From contig NZ_AMSG01000004.1 of NCBI RefSeq assembly GCF_000300875.1, forward strand, positions 62,001-126,000: a DNA stretch of 64,000 nt, in the 5' to 3' direction. A program made the translations under genes and the position numbers. Numbering within the stretch: the first letter of the stretch is position 1; each line of letters begins with the position of its first letter. The stretch comes from Galbibacter marinus (GTDB lineage: Bacteria; Bacteroidota; Bacteroidia; Flavobacteriales; Flavobacteriaceae). This document shows, in pieces, positions 17,144-25,776 of this stretch. Below the pieces are notes generated by a model. The model worked only from the letters and a program-made list of their open reading frames with translations. It ran no database searches and was not told the origin of the DNA.

Positions 17144-18493
17144 TCATAAGCGTTTATAATTCATATGGTACTGTTTTTTGGGTCGTTTGTGCCTCGGTTG
17201 CTGCCTTGCTGGTCGTATAATTTCCCTGGTTTTGTAAACCAGGTCATCAAATGCTTTTAGGGATTTTTCAAATTTTCTTTTGATAAACATAGGCACAACC
17301 ATATCCATGACTGTTGCAATAGCATAGGTTCGATTAATTTTTTGTGGGTGTTTTCTGTTTTGATCTTCCTTATATTCTGCTATCACCCTTTCTTCTATAG
17401 GATGCGCATAAGCAGCCGTCAAAGACAACAGAAAGATTTTTGCATAAAAACCTTGTTTGACAGCTTTGGCTGTTTTTCCGGAGAAGTCCTCCAATTCAAT
17501 TCTACTTTTAAGCAATTTATAAGCCTCTTCTTCATTCCAACGATAATGATATAGGCCCCTAAACTCATTTATAGCATATTTTTCGGTATCGATCAAAGAA
17601 GCACAAAGGATTTCTACATCGCCGTTTTCTAGTACTACTTTAATTAAGCGACAGCTGATTTGAGTATCCAACATGTGCGGATATTTGCTTAGCTTTTGTC
17701 TATCCTTTTTGGGAAGTTTAAAGGTTACTATACGTTCTTGCTCATCACTTTGAGCGAAGTCCTGTACATCCAGCCACCAGTTGTCTTTAAGTCGGACGCA
17801 AAACTCAATACCTTTAGCCATGAGCAAAAATAAAAGCCAAAAACAGGGATACCCCCTATCGAGCAATAGCATATCGCCTCGATCCACCTTGTCTAGGTGG
17901 CCCATTAATAAATCCCGTTCACTAGCGGCATAGGGCGCCAATTCCGCATCAATGGTTAAATGATTCAGTACATCATATAACATGGAACCCATAGCCATCG
18001 AACGAGCAGAGTCGGCATTGGGGCCAAAATGATGTACCCCAAACTCCTGTTGAACCGTTTTATGTTTGGGCAGCATCAGGCGTGTTCCATCTACAGCCAA
18101 AACACGCATCCCTTACCAGGTGTCATAAGAAACTTCTCTATAAAAATATTCAGCAGTTATTTCATTGAGGCGTTTGAAATCCCAAGGGGTAAGTTTCGAC
18201 CGCGCTTGAGATAATGCCCCCTTGGTTACCTCTCTGATATTAAAATCATCATCGGAAAGCGCTTTGTAAAAACGGTCAAGATCGCGCTGTACTGAAGTCT
18301 TAAAAGTCATAATCAAAAATACTAATCGCTTGAGTGTCAGCTTTCTTTCTCTGGTGAATACCCCGTTATGGCCGTCTTTTGAACGGCTAATAGATGCTTC
18401 TTCTTCGAATTCATGATCAATATGTTTGGTTAAATTTAATCGATAGTCTGTGTTTAAATTTGCAGTACAGTCAGCCCCTATATACCCCTGCAA
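17144..18493 (-). pseudogene. IS4-family transposase interrupted by an in-frame TAA
   Basis: Two reading pieces, 18113-18493 and 17144-18109, lie in the same frame and are separated by TAA at 18113-18115 and one Gly codon, then an ATG. A single nonsense change therefore splits an otherwise continuous transposase of about 449 residues. The distal piece keeps the whole catalytic core: first Asp in LAVDGTRL, second Asp in LLLDRGYP, and the glutamate in the IS4 signature Y-x2-R-x3-E-x6-K (YHYRWNEEEAYKLLK). The proximal piece has the N-terminal DNA-binding part and begins with a TTG; no ATG is found upstream in frame. The distal ATG could still give a 321-residue catalytic fragment, but normal activity is doubtful. 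Confidence 0.87.
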
Positions 18494-18636
18494 GAAAAAT
18501 AAAATTATTCTGTTATTTTAAATATCCTTTTAGTGATCTCAACTAAGGATATCACCTTGTGAAACAGTGAATTAAAACTAATAATCATCTTCGAAACGAG
18601 TGAACAGCTCTCAATGTTCTAATTTTTAATTAATTG

Positions 18637-18654
18637 CTTAACTAAACGACATTG
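18637..18654 (-). repeat. Terminal inverted repeat, inner right end of the IS
   Basis: CTTAACTAAACGACATTG, the exact reverse complement of 17121-17138. It is followed by cargo sequence rather than by a target duplicate. Confidence 0.92.
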
Positions 18655-18659
18655 AATTA

Positions 18660-18667
18660 TATATTTG
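18660..18667 (+). promoter_or_regulatory. -7 promoter box at the IS/cargo border
   Basis: TATATTTG, an exact TAnnTTTG match, starts 6 bp outside the IS right end and 39 bp before the ATG of the small membrane protein gene. A TTG at 18634-18636, at the edge of the IS repeat, lies 23 bp upstream and could act as the -33 element. Confidence 0.45.
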
Positions 18668-18698
18668 AAACTCACCGTTGTTATTCTATTTTTGTCTC

Positions 18699-18944
18699 AT
18701 GGAAATTTTCACTATTATTGGTTGGATAGGAGCTGTAGTGTATGTCACGGCATATTTACTGCTGGTGCTTAAAAAAATATCCAGCGATGGATGGTTGTAT
18801 CATTTATTGAATTTCTTCGGAGCTGTTTGTTTGATAGCAAATGGTGTCGTGCTCGCCGATTTTCCGAATGTAGCGGTAAATGCTATTTGGGCGGCCATCG
18901 CCGTGTTTGCAATTGTACGGATTGTTTTCTTTTTTAGAGGCTGA
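18699..18944 (+). CDS. Small CBU_0592-type membrane protein
   Basis: An 81-residue protein starting at MEIFTIIGWIGA. It contains three hydrophobic helices (about residues 3-24, 34-52 and 54-77), with the conserved GWIGAVVYVTAYLLL start, WLYHLLNFFGAVCL middle and NAIWAAIAV end of the CBU_0592-like membrane family. An upstream in-frame ATG at 18678 would add seven residues, but the family starts at 18699. Function is unknown. It is the first cargo gene next to the IS and is read away from it. Confidence 0.7.
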   Translation: MEIFTIIGWIGAVVYVTAYLLLVLKKISSDGWLYHLLNFFGAVCLIANGVVLADFPNVAVNAIWAAIAVFAIVRIVFFFRG

Positions 18945-18973
18945 TATTGGTCGTCTTGCCAGTTACTGTTTTT

Positions 18974-19570
18974 TTAGGTTTTAATTCCAAGAAGTTTGAG
19001 AGCATACTTTACATACAGCTCAATTTGTTGCTGGTATTTGTCTTTATCATGCTGAAACAATCCTAGGTAATAATAGCCTCCGTCAATGAGAGCAAAGATA
19101 ATCTCTGTGACCTCATCAAGGTCTTGGGTACTGATAAGATTGTTTTGATAGGCTTGGGTCAAGTTGCTTTTTAGAACTTCGTGTAGGGCGTCTAAATAGT
19201 TTTTAAAGCTATCTCTGAATTCTTTCTTCCGATATACCAGTGCATAACAACTGTAAAATACACCGTCGTCAAAATAACGGTTCCACTTTCTGGAGAACAG
19301 GCTTTCGATAAAGGTGATTAATTCTTCTTGGGTGGTAATATCGACCATAGAACTGACAATGTTCAGATGTTGTTCAAGTATATATTGGTTTAATCCTATA
19401 AGGATTTCATCTCTAGTTTTGAAGTAGTGCATAACAAGGCCGTTACTGATCTGCATCTCATCGGCAACTTTGGCAATGGAAGTGTTTTCCAAACCTATTT
19501 TTTTTGCGACTTTATAAAAGGCTTTCAGAATTTCCTTTCGTCGCTTTTGTGCTATATTTTTTCTTCCCAC
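18974..19570 (-). CDS. TetR/AcrR family transcriptional regulator
   Basis: A 198-residue repressor. The N-terminal helix-turn-helix lies at about residues 10-55 (ILKAFYKVAKKIGLENTSIAKVADEM, then the recognition helix region SNGLVMHYFKTRDEIL). The helical C-terminal domain should bind an effector. It is divergent from the phosphodiesterase-susC-susD operon. A 20-bp palindrome in the 170-bp gap between them is the obvious operator. The ligand is unknown; it may be a product of the enzyme or a compound taken up by the SusCD pair. Confidence 0.87.
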   Translation of the reverse strand: MGRKNIAQKRRKEILKAFYKVAKKIGLENTSIAKVADEMQISNGLVMHYFKTRDEILIGLNQYILEQHLNIVSSMVDITTQEELITFIESLFSRKWNRYFDDGVFYSCYALVYRKKEFRDSFKNYLDALHEVLKSNLTQAYQNNLISTQDLDEVTEIIFALIDGGYYYLGLFQHDKDKYQQQIELYVKYALKLLGIKT

Positions 19571-19665
19571 TCTATTGGAGTTTTAACAAATATAAGCTTT
19601 TGAATTTACTGTACTAAGGTGTTTATGCGGCTAACATTGCGGAAACATTTAAATAATCATTTGTT

Positions 19666-19685
19666 AATTGAATGTTCATTCAATT
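19666..19685. promoter_or_regulatory. Palindromic operator, probably for the TetR regulator
   Basis: AATTGAATG-TT-CATTCAATT is a perfect 9-bp inverted repeat with a 2-base centre. It lies 96 bp before the TetR start and 56 bp before the phosphodiesterase ATG. It sits just upstream of a TAACTTG box (19693-19699) resembling a -7 element. Its TGAATG half-site resembles operators of TetR-type fatty-acid regulators such as Bacillus FadR, from memory. Confidence 0.6.
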
Positions 19686-19740
19686 TATTTTTTAACTTGA
19701 ATACATTTAAACCCGATTACTTAACTTAAAAATCACTTCA

Positions 19741-21000
19741 ATGAACACGTTAAAATGTAAATTAAATTTAATGCCTTTTGCGCTTTTATGTGTGCTCCTA
19801 TCCATTTGTGGGCTGAAGGCACAGGAGAAAAAAGTAGTTTTTGTCATCATTGATGGTATTGCTGAGGATATGCTGTCAAAAGCAAACACACCGAATTTAG
19901 ATGAAATTGCCAATGTAGGATCTCTCGTTCCAGCATATGTAGGAGGAGAAAAGGATGGCTATTCTCAGACCCCTACCATCTCTGCGGTTGGATACAATAC
20001 ACTACTCACAGGGACTTGGGTGCATAAGCACAATGTTTTTGGAAACAGCATCAAGGCTCCTAATTATAACTACCCAACTGTATTTGAATTGTTTGAGAAG
20101 CGATGGCCGGAAAAGAGGACCGCTGTGTTTTCTACTTGGCTGGACAACAGAACCAAACTTATAGGAGAAGGTTTGGAGGGAACCTCATATCTTAAAATGG
20201 ATTACGCCTTCGACGGTTTTGAATTGGATACAGTAGCTTTTCCTCATGATGCGGATAGAGAATTCATTAAAAATATAGATGAGAAAGTAGCTACAGAGGC
20301 AGCGCGTTATATCAAAGAAAACGGCCCTGACCTTTCTTGGGTGTATTTACAGTTTCCGGATGATATGGGACATAAGTTTGGGGACAGTCCTGAGTTATAT
20401 GAAGCTATTGCGTTTGAGGATGCACTTATGGGGAGATTATGGGAAGCTATTTCTTATAGAAAGCAACAGTTTGATGAGGATTGGTTGTTATTGATAACCA
20501 CGGATCACGGACGTACAGCTGAGGATGGTAAACACCACGGTGGGCAATCCCGGCGCGAACGAAATATCTGGATGATTACCAACAAGGACAAGCTTAATAC
20601 TTATGCCCAAAACCATAGAATTGCTATGGTAGATCTCTTGCCTACCATGGTAGATTTCTTGGATTTAGAGGTGGATGAGGATGTCAGGTTGGAATGGGAT
20701 GGTGTTTCACTGCTGTCTGAGGTTGATATGATAAATTTAAAAGGGATCTATAATGAACAGAACCATAGCATTGATTTGAGTTGGGAACAACTTAAAGGTA
20801 GCCCGAAGGCTGATGTGTATTTGGCCACTAGCAATAATAAGAATTTCGGCGGTGAAGATAACTATAAGAAAGTGGGTAAGGTTAAACTATCTAAAGAAGG
20901 CTATAGTATTGATTTAAGAGATGATTCTGTTGAGAAATTTTACAAAGTGGTTTTAAAATCTTCAAATACCACGCTTAATACATGGATTATAAACGAGTAA
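19741..21000 (+). CDS. Secreted alkaline-phosphatase-superfamily enzyme (nucleotide pyrophosphatase/phosphodiesterase type)
   Basis: A 419-residue exported enzyme with a signal peptide (hydrophobic residues 10-24, cleavage near GLKAQ). The catalytic fold is the type I phosphodiesterase/alkaline phosphatase superfamily. Metal-ligand motifs are visible: FVIIDGIAED near the N-terminus, the Thr-rich TPTISAVGYNTLLTG nucleophile region, DDMGHKFG, and TTDHGR followed by KHHGG. The last 80 or so residues look like a small beta (Fn3-like) domain. It probably removes phosphate or cleaves phosphodiesters in the periplasm or at the surface; the substrate is not known. It heads an operon with susC and susD, 83 bp before susC, under the palindrome at 19666-19685. 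Confidence 0.82.
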   Translation: MNTLKCKLNLMPFALLCVLLSICGLKAQEKKVVFVIIDGIAEDMLSKANTPNLDEIANVGSLVPAYVGGEKDGYSQTPTISAVGYNTLLTGTWVHKHNVFGNSIKAPNYNYPTVFELFEKRWPEKRTAVFSTWLDNRTKLIGEGLEGTSYLKMDYAFDGFELDTVAFPHDADREFIKNIDEKVATEAARYIKENGPDLSWVYLQFPDDMGHKFGDSPELYEAIAFEDALMGRLWEAISYRKQQFDEDWLLLITTDHGRTAEDGKHHGGQSRRERNIWMITNKDKLNTYAQNHRIAMVDLLPTMVDFLDLEVDEDVRLEWDGVSLLSEVDMINLKGIYNEQNHSIDLSWEQLKGSPKADVYLATSNNKNFGGEDNYKKVGKVKLSKEGYSIDLRDDSVEKFYKVVLKSSNTTLNTWIINE

Positions 21001-21083
21001 AGGCTGGTTAGAAACCAAATGCTAAATAGATATTAAATAATAGTGAAGACTGTAAATCTTTTTTAATAAACTAATCATAAACG

Positions 21084-24000
21084 ATGAAACTTAAAATTTT
21101 ATGTTTGGCCATGTTACTGGCGGGTGTGTCTGCCTTTGCACAGACTCAGGTCAGTGGTATGGTCACAGATCAAAGTGAGATCCCTTTAGCAGGGGTATCT
21201 GTTCAGTTACAGGATTCCGGAGAAGGAACAATAACGGACTTCGACGGAAACTTTTCAATTTCTGCTCAGCCAAGTGATGTGCTGATATTTAGTTATATCG
21301 GCTTTAAATCCTACAGAGTAACTGTAGGGGATCAAGTGACTTTTTCGATAGCGCTCTCTGAGGATACTGAGCAACTTGGCGAAGTAGTGGTGACGGCTCT
21401 GGGTATTAAGAAGGAGAAAAAAGCATTGGGTTATGCTGTTCAACAAGTCGATGGACAGAGTATGGCAAAGGCTAAGGAGCCTAATTTTGTCAATTCCTTA
21501 ACCGGTAAGGTAGCGGGATTGAGTGTTAAGAACTCTACTGATTTGTTCCAAAATCCTGAGATTAGCCTCAGAGGAGCAAGTCCGCTTTTGGTCATTGACG
21601 GGATTCCGGATCGTACTTCTGATATCTGGAAGATCAATGCAGATGATATCGATAATATCTCGGTGCTTAAAGGCGCTACGGCATCTGCATTATATGGATC
21701 GGCCGGTAGAAACGGTGCAATAATGATTACGACCAAGAAAGGGGAAGCAGGAAAAATGCAGGTGACCTTTAATAATTCCACCATGTTCCAGCCTTCGTTT
21801 ATCAGAGTTCCTGATGTACAAACTGTTTATGGTAACGGGAATCTGGGTGTATATGAATATGAGGATGGGAGTGGTTCTGGTACCGAAGGCGGAGGATGGA
21901 TTTGGGGACCAAGACTTGATCAAAGGGATCCATCAACGGCCAGTGGTTATTTTGAAACACCACAGTATAATAGTCCGGTTGATCCAAATACCGGGGAGTT
22001 GATTCCGATCCCTTATACCTCTCGAGGTCGAAATAATATTGAGAACTTCTTTCAGACCGGTATTACTCAGTCGAATAATCTGAGTGTGGATTGGGGAAGT
22101 GAGAAGGCTAGTTTTAGAATGTCCTTATCAAATATGTATCAAAAAGGAATCGTACCCAATACGGATCTTAAAAACACTTCCTTTAGTGTAGGAGGGTCAT
22201 TTAATCCTTCAGATAAGTTTCAGTTAAATGCGAATCTTACGTATAATAAACAGTATACGAACAATTTTCCCGAGGTGGGATATGGCCCAACCAACTATTT
22301 GTATAATTTGATTCTTTGGACCGGGGCGGATGTCGATGTTCGCGATCTGAAGAATTATTGGAGAGAAGGACAAGAGGGATACCAACAGCGCCATTTTAAT
22401 GTTTCTTATTACAACAATCCATATTTTCAAGCTTATGAATACCTAAGAGGGTACAACAAAGATAATGTGTTTGGAAATGTAAATTTTCAATATCAAATTA
22501 CTCCTGAATTGAGTATAAAAGGTAGAAGCGGTGTTAATGTTTATAGCTTGTATAGAACCTATAAAGAACCTAAGAGCTATGTGGGCTATGGGGATAAATC
22601 TCTAGGTAATTTTTCGCTGGCAGATACCAATTATTTTGATATTACCACGGAATTGGGTTTCAAGTATGAGAGTGACTTAACTGAGGATATTTCAATTAAC
22701 GGAGAACTGGCCTATGCAAATTATTATCGGAACTCCACTTATCATGAGACCTCTACTGATGGCTTGAATATTCCTGGATTTTACAATCTGGATAATAATG
22801 CCGGTAGTAGTTTGTTTGGAAATAATGATTTAATTAAAGAAACCATTCACAGTGTTTACGGTTTTGTAGATGTTGATTTTTACGATACGTTTTTCCTTAC
22901 CTTCACTGGAAGGAATGATAAGGTATCTACCCTACCCGAGGGGAATAATTCATTTTTCTATCCATCGGTTTCCGGATCATTAGTGATATCAGAACTTTTC
23001 GATCTTCCCGAATTTGTGAGTTTTGCCAAATTAAGAGGTTCTTGGTCAAGAGTATCGGAAGGTAAGATTGATGCCAATAATCCTTATAGTCATATTCAGG
23101 CATATGAAAAGGGAACTAGCTGGAATGGAACCCCTTCAACTTACTACGGGAATGTGCTTTTGGCAAATAATTTGAAACCGGAGACTTCCGATACCTGGGA
23201 AATCGGTACATATTTACGTTTTTTTCAGGGTCGTGTTGGTCTGGATGTGGCTTATTTTCAGTCCAGAGATTACAATAATTTAATAGAAAGTCCTATTTCG
23301 GAAACCTCCGGATATACCTCACTGTTGTTAAATGGCGATGTGTATACGAGAAAAGGGGTAGAGTTTACCCTAGATTTTGCTCCTGTTCGCAATGAGAACT
23401 GGCGATGGGATGCTCAGGTGAACCTAAGTCAATATCGCAGATATCAGGATGAAATCTATGGTGAAAAAGAGCAAACAGAAAACTTTATTCGAGTTGGAGA
23501 TCGCACCGATAGAATCTTTGCCGACATCTATCAAACCAATAGTGCAGGTGAGGTTGTTTTTGAAAATGGATATCCGATCTCAGACCCTTATAAGCGCTAT
23601 ATTGGTTATGATCAGCCGGATTGGACCTATGGCATTAACAATACGATCTCATATAAGAATTTTAGGCTTTCCTTCTTGTTTGACGGACGAATCGGTGGTT
23701 TGATGTATTCAACTACTAACCAGAAGATGTGGTGGGGAGGTACTGACCCTGGAACGGTTAACCAATTTAGGGATGATGCCAATGCCGGAGAGAGTACATT
23801 TATTGGTCAGGGTGTTAAGGTTGTCGGTGGTAGTGTGGAGTATGATGTTAATGGGGCTATTTTAAATGATACTCGTGAGTATGCTCCAAATGACGTTCCG
23901 GTGAACTATATCAATTTTATGCAAACTACCAGTAACGGGTACAATAAGAATTACCACTATTATAAAGAGACATTTATCAAACTTCGCGAACTGACCCTAG

Positions 24001-24182
24001 GTTATACCTTTTCCGATGGCTTTGTAGAGAGAACACCGTTCAATGAACTGAGCCTGTCACTTATAGGAAGAAACCTTTGGCTTTCATCGGATATTCCGAA
24101 TGTGGACCCGGATTCTGGTCGAGATAATTTACATGCTCCTTCGATGCGGAGTATTGGGTTTAATATCAATGCTAAATTTTAA
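21084..24182 (+). CDS. SusC/RagA family TonB-linked outer membrane transporter
   Basis: A 1,032-residue TonB-dependent receptor of the SusC class. It has a signal peptide (cleaved near AFAQT) and a carboxypeptidase-regulatory-like N-terminal domain (about residues 22-105, GVSVQL and ITDFDGNFSI). The SusC TonB-box-like EVVVTALGIKKEKKALGY motif follows, then a plug with LLVIDGIP and the LKGATASALYGSAGRNGAIMITTKKG signature, and a long 22-strand type barrel ending in INAKF. It works with the SusD lipoprotein 12 bp downstream to import a ligand. As the operon begins with a phosphodiesterase, the ligand may be a phospho-compound or its product; this is inference. Confidence 0.93.
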   Translation: MKLKILCLAMLLAGVSAFAQTQVSGMVTDQSEIPLAGVSVQLQDSGEGTITDFDGNFSISAQPSDVLIFSYIGFKSYRVTVGDQVTFSIALSEDTEQLGEVVVTALGIKKEKKALGYAVQQVDGQSMAKAKEPNFVNSLTGKVAGLSVKNSTDLFQNPEISLRGASPLLVIDGIPDRTSDIWKINADDIDNISVLKGATASALYGSAGRNGAIMITTKKGEAGKMQVTFNNSTMFQPSFIRVPDVQTVYGNGNLGVYEYEDGSGSGTEGGGWIWGPRLDQRDPSTASGYFETPQYNSPVDPNTGELIPIPYTSRGRNNIENFFQTGITQSNNLSVDWGSEKASFRMSLSNMYQKGIVPNTDLKNTSFSVGGSFNPSDKFQLNANLTYNKQYTNNFPEVGYGPTNYLYNLILWTGADVDVRDLKNYWREGQEGYQQRHFNVSYYNNPYFQAYEYLRGYNKDNVFGNVNFQYQITPELSIKGRSGVNVYSLYRTYKEPKSYVGYGDKSLGNFSLADTNYFDITTELGFKYESDLTEDISINGELAYANYYRNSTYHETSTDGLNIPGFYNLDNNAGSSLFGNNDLIKETIHSVYGFVDVDFYDTFFLTFTGRNDKVSTLPEGNNSFFYPSVSGSLVISELFDLPEFVSFAKLRGSWSRVSEGKIDANNPYSHIQAYEKGTSWNGTPSTYYGNVLLANNLKPETSDTWEIGTYLRFFQGRVGLDVAYFQSRDYNNLIESPISETSGYTSLLLNGDVYTRKGVEFTLDFAPVRNENWRWDAQVNLSQYRRYQDEIYGEKEQTENFIRVGDRTDRIFADIYQTNSAGEVVFENGYPISDPYKRYIGYDQPDWTYGINNTISYKNFRLSFLFDGRIGGLMYSTTNQKMWWGGTDPGTVNQFRDDANAGESTFIGQGVKVVGGSVEYDVNGAILNDTREYAPNDVPVNYINFMQTTSNGYNKNYHYYKETFIKLRELTLGYTFSDGFVERTPFNELSLSLIGRNLWLSSDIPNVDPDSGRDNLHAPSMRSIGFNINAKF

Positions 24183-24193
24183 TTTGTATCGTC

Positions 24194-25645
24194 ATGATTA
24201 AAAAAAATATAACCATCGCAATGAGTACTTTGCTGTTAATCTGTAGTGGATGCAGTAAGACGGAGGATTTGCAATCTGATCCAAATAGGGTTACTGAGGT
24301 TACTCCGGAACTTTTGCTTACCAATATTGAGATAGAAGCCTTTAGCACCATCAGCTTGTCTGCCGCATTGGCAAGTAGACAGTTGTCTTATACTAATGGG
24401 GTGAATTCGAATCAATACTATAATTGGCAGCGTTCCGGATTTGGTACATACGACAATCTAAAGCAGGTCTCTAAAATGGTGGAGGCATCTGCAGCTAATG
24501 AAACTGAGGTGTACCAATTATTGGGAAGTTTTTTTAACTCCTACTTTATAGTTTCACTTACCGAGACTTTTGGGGATGTGCCTTATAGTGAGGCTATCCA
24601 GGCTGATGCAAATAATTTTACGCCTAAATATGATACTCAAAAGTCCATTTATCTAAAAGTCCTTAATGATTTAAAAGCGATCTCGGATGCTTTGGCCTCT
24701 AATGAAGAACAATTATTAGGTGATGTGATATACGGCGGAAACATTCTGCAATGGAGAAAGCTTATAAACTCTTATTACCTAAGAGTGCTTATGAATCTTT
24801 CTCATAAAGAGGCCGATACTGACCTTCAATTGAAATCTCGTTTTAATGAAGTGTTTTCGAATCCCGGCAAGTATCCGATTTTTGAATCCAATGCTGATAA
24901 TGCAGCCTTGCTTTATCACAATATTCAAGGGAATAGATATCCTTTACAAAATGATAATGATCTTCAAACGGCTTATTTCATGGAAAAGAGTTTTGTGGAG
25001 CGTTTACAGGAATTGGAGGATCCAAGATTATTTGCTTTTGCCGAAGTTAAGCCAACTTCCTCTGGAAATGATCCTATGGATTTTAGTTCTTATGGTGGCT
25101 TATATGGTAGTGGGGATTTAAATCAAAACACCTCTGAAGCAGTTGCAGGAGAAGCTTCCAGAGTTGATCCCAGATATTTTACGGATCCGGTTAACGAGCC
25201 CAGTTTGTTGATGGGTTATTCAGAGCTGGAGTTTATCCTAGCGGAGGCTAGTGTAAGGTCCTGGATTGAATCTGATGCTGATATACATTACAAAAATGGA
25301 ATACGCGCCTCTATGGATTTTTATGGAATTTCTGAGGTGGATGAATATTTAGCAAATCCTTTAATTCAGCTCGGAAGTTCAAATCAGGTTGAAATGATTA
25401 TGACGCAAAAACATATTTCCATGTTTTTAAACACGGGTTGGCAAGCTTTTTACGAGCAGCGTAGAACGGGATTCCCAGAGTTTAATACCGATGGTGCCGG
25501 TGCACTTAATTCAGGGAAGATTCCAAAGCGTTGGATGTATCCTGCAAATGAAGCGGTTAACAACGGTGATCACCTCACAGAGGCCATTAACAGACAATTT
25601 CCTTCTGGCGACAATATTAACAGCATCATGTGGATTTTGAAATAA
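24194..25645 (+). CDS. SusD/RagB family lipoprotein (SusD-like_2 type)
   Basis: A 483-residue lipoprotein. The signal sequence ends at a lipobox with cysteines at 17 and 20 (ICSGCSK). The mature protein has the TPR-like helical SusD fold; features such as TETFGDVPYSEA, YLKVLNDL, WRKLINSYYLRVLMNLS, and the C-terminal GWQAFYEQRRTGFPEF and PKRWMYP match the SusD-like_2 group. It caps the SusC barrel at the cell surface and captures ligand. No carbohydrate-active enzyme is present nearby, unlike classical polysaccharide loci. It is the last gene of the cargo. Confidence 0.92.
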   Translation: MIKKNITIAMSTLLLICSGCSKTEDLQSDPNRVTEVTPELLLTNIEIEAFSTISLSAALASRQLSYTNGVNSNQYYNWQRSGFGTYDNLKQVSKMVEASAANETEVYQLLGSFFNSYFIVSLTETFGDVPYSEAIQADANNFTPKYDTQKSIYLKVLNDLKAISDALASNEEQLLGDVIYGGNILQWRKLINSYYLRVLMNLSHKEADTDLQLKSRFNEVFSNPGKYPIFESNADNAALLYHNIQGNRYPLQNDNDLQTAYFMEKSFVERLQELEDPRLFAFAEVKPTSSGNDPMDFSSYGGLYGSGDLNQNTSEAVAGEASRVDPRYFTDPVNEPSLLMGYSELEFILAEASVRSWIESDADIHYKNGIRASMDFYGISEVDEYLANPLIQLGSSNQVEMIMTQKHISMFLNTGWQAFYEQRRTGFPEFNTDGAGALNSGKIPKRWMYPANEAVNNGDHLTEAINRQFPSGDNINSIMWILK

Positions 25646-25705
25646 GCTGGTAAACTTTAGGGATAGTGACCCTATGTTCGATATTATATTTTGATTTTAT
25701 TCCAA

Positions 25706-25738
25706 CGGGGCGTCTTCTATTCAGGGGCGCCTTTTTTC
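25706..25738 (+). terminator. Terminator of the phosphodiesterase-susC-susD operon
   Basis: A short GC stem (GGCG at 25709-25712 with CGCC at 25728-25731, extended by G-T pairs) is followed directly by a run of six T. It lies about 60 bp after the susD stop. The stem is short, so confidence is moderate. Confidence 0.5.
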
Positions 25739-25776
25739 TTTAAATTAAAGATACATTTTAAGTTTGATTCAAACCA

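Larger units (their letters stand above)
17121..18654 (-). mobile_element. IS4-family insertion sequence (transposase broken by a stop codon)
   Basis: A 1,534-bp insertion sequence with 18-bp perfect terminal inverted repeats (17121-17138 and 18637-18654). It contains one transposase gene on the minus strand. Family assignment rests on the DDE residues and a perfect YREK signature. Only its left end abuts the target duplication; its right end faces the cargo. Confidence 0.88.

Noticed and set aside
18107-18118. A frameshift or programmed -1 site in the transposase
   Set aside because: Both parts are in the same frame, separated only by a stop and one Gly codon, so it is a nonsense change and no slippery sequence is needed.
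19741-21000. Placing the cargo operon in the Pho regulon
   Set aside because: I could not identify a convincing repeat-type Pho box before the operon; the palindrome next to a TetR gene is the better candidate.
25646-25776. A second IS copy at the right end of the element
   Set aside because: Only the 17-bp terminal repeat is present; the preceding bases hold the susD terminator and no transposase remnant.
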